DNA from: Merluccius polli
Taxonomy: Eukaryota > Chordata > Actinopteri > Gadiformes > Merlucciidae
DNA: 64,000 bases
NCBI GenBank assembly: GCA_030340625.1
Contig: JAOPHQ010004839.1
Span: 328,501-392,500, forward strand
Direction: 5' to 3'
Within the stretch, counting starts at the first letter, position 1; each line of letters starts with the position of its first letter. This document shows, in pieces, positions 63,726 through 64,000 of this stretch. The notes beneath the pieces were generated by a model that was given only the letters and a program-made list of their open reading frames with translations, made no database searches and was not told the DNA's origin. A program made the position numbers and the translations under genes.

Positions 63726-63753
63726 GTTACTAAGCAACTGGTGCTAGGCAACC
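63726..63753. promoter_or_regulatory. Paired RFX X-box-like motifs
   Basis: GTTACTAAGCAAC (63726-63738) fits the X-box pattern of two GTTRCY half sites facing each other with a short spacer. A second, weaker half-site pair TGCTAGGCAACC follows at 63742-63753. X-boxes bind RFX factors and are typical of ciliary gene promoters. The GC-rich surroundings (GGTGGCGGCCGGGTG upstream) are unlike the rest of this stretch. No gene start is seen before the window ends. Confidence 0.45.
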
Positions 63754-64000
63754 TTGTTGGTAAGCATTGATGATGCTTTGGGGGAGGTTTGGGGGCTGAA
63801 TGTGGGTGGGGTCTTTTCAAATCTAAAAAAGAAAAGGAAGAATAAAACCCTGTCTTGCGCTTTTGAATAATCGGGGTGCGTGCAGAGGCTGTTCGGTGGA
63901 ACTGGGCTAAACATCGACGCCAGAAATAGGAACGCGAGATCCAAAAATAACAGCGTTTCTTTCCCTTCAGATATAGCCACGGTGCCCTGCGTTGCCAGTA

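Overview
The window is nuclear DNA of a ray-finned fish, most likely an advanced teleost. It holds intron-rich vertebrate genes with canonical GT-AG splice sites, fish-type DNA transposons (piggyBac, hAT, Kolobok-like) and very many long dinucleotide arrays. The heavy (CA)n load would suit a gadiform or another percomorph, but I cannot fix the species. Exon coordinates were read by eye, joining exons on phase and on family protein similarity.

Layout. (1) 179-10025, minus: a complete acylaminoacyl-peptide hydrolase gene (apeh), 23 coding exons, 731 codons plus stop, catalytic triad intact. (2) 10026-10932: head-to-head promoter interval with a tandem duplication; each copy carries a CTCF-like motif. 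(3) 10933-14237, plus: complete F-actin capping protein alpha subunit (capza1 type), 10 coding exons, 286 aa. (4) 14238-16833: convergent 3' ends. (5) 16834-30799, minus: cttnbp2nl, 4 coding exons, 596 aa, with a 9.3-kb first coding intron full of microsatellites. (6) 30800-34630: its 5' flank, with a GC/CCAAT-box promoter candidate. (7) 34631-37666: an almost intact piggyBac element whose transposase has one frameshift. (8) 37744-43655, minus: a complete CYP3-family cytochrome P450, 13 exons, 502 aa; intron 1 holds a 25-bp minisatellite with a long perfect palindrome, and a (TG)n tract sits directly before the exon 5 acceptor. (9) 43656-64000: no host protein gene recognised. This stretch holds hAT elements with target-site duplications, fold-back elements, a TTAA-flanked Kolobok-like element carrying a THAP fragment and a P2X7-tail-like fragment, and two RFX X-box-like motifs at the right edge.

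The host genes do not form one pathway. apeh removes N-acetylated residues from peptides in the cytosol. capza1 and cttnbp2nl both act on the actin cytoskeleton and are also neighbours on a mammalian chromosome, so that pair looks like conserved synteny. The CYP3 enzyme is an ER monooxygenase for steroids and xenobiotics. The most unusual finding is the Kolobok-like element; next are the TG tract at the CYP3 splice site and the duplicated CTCF-like motif between apeh and capza1.
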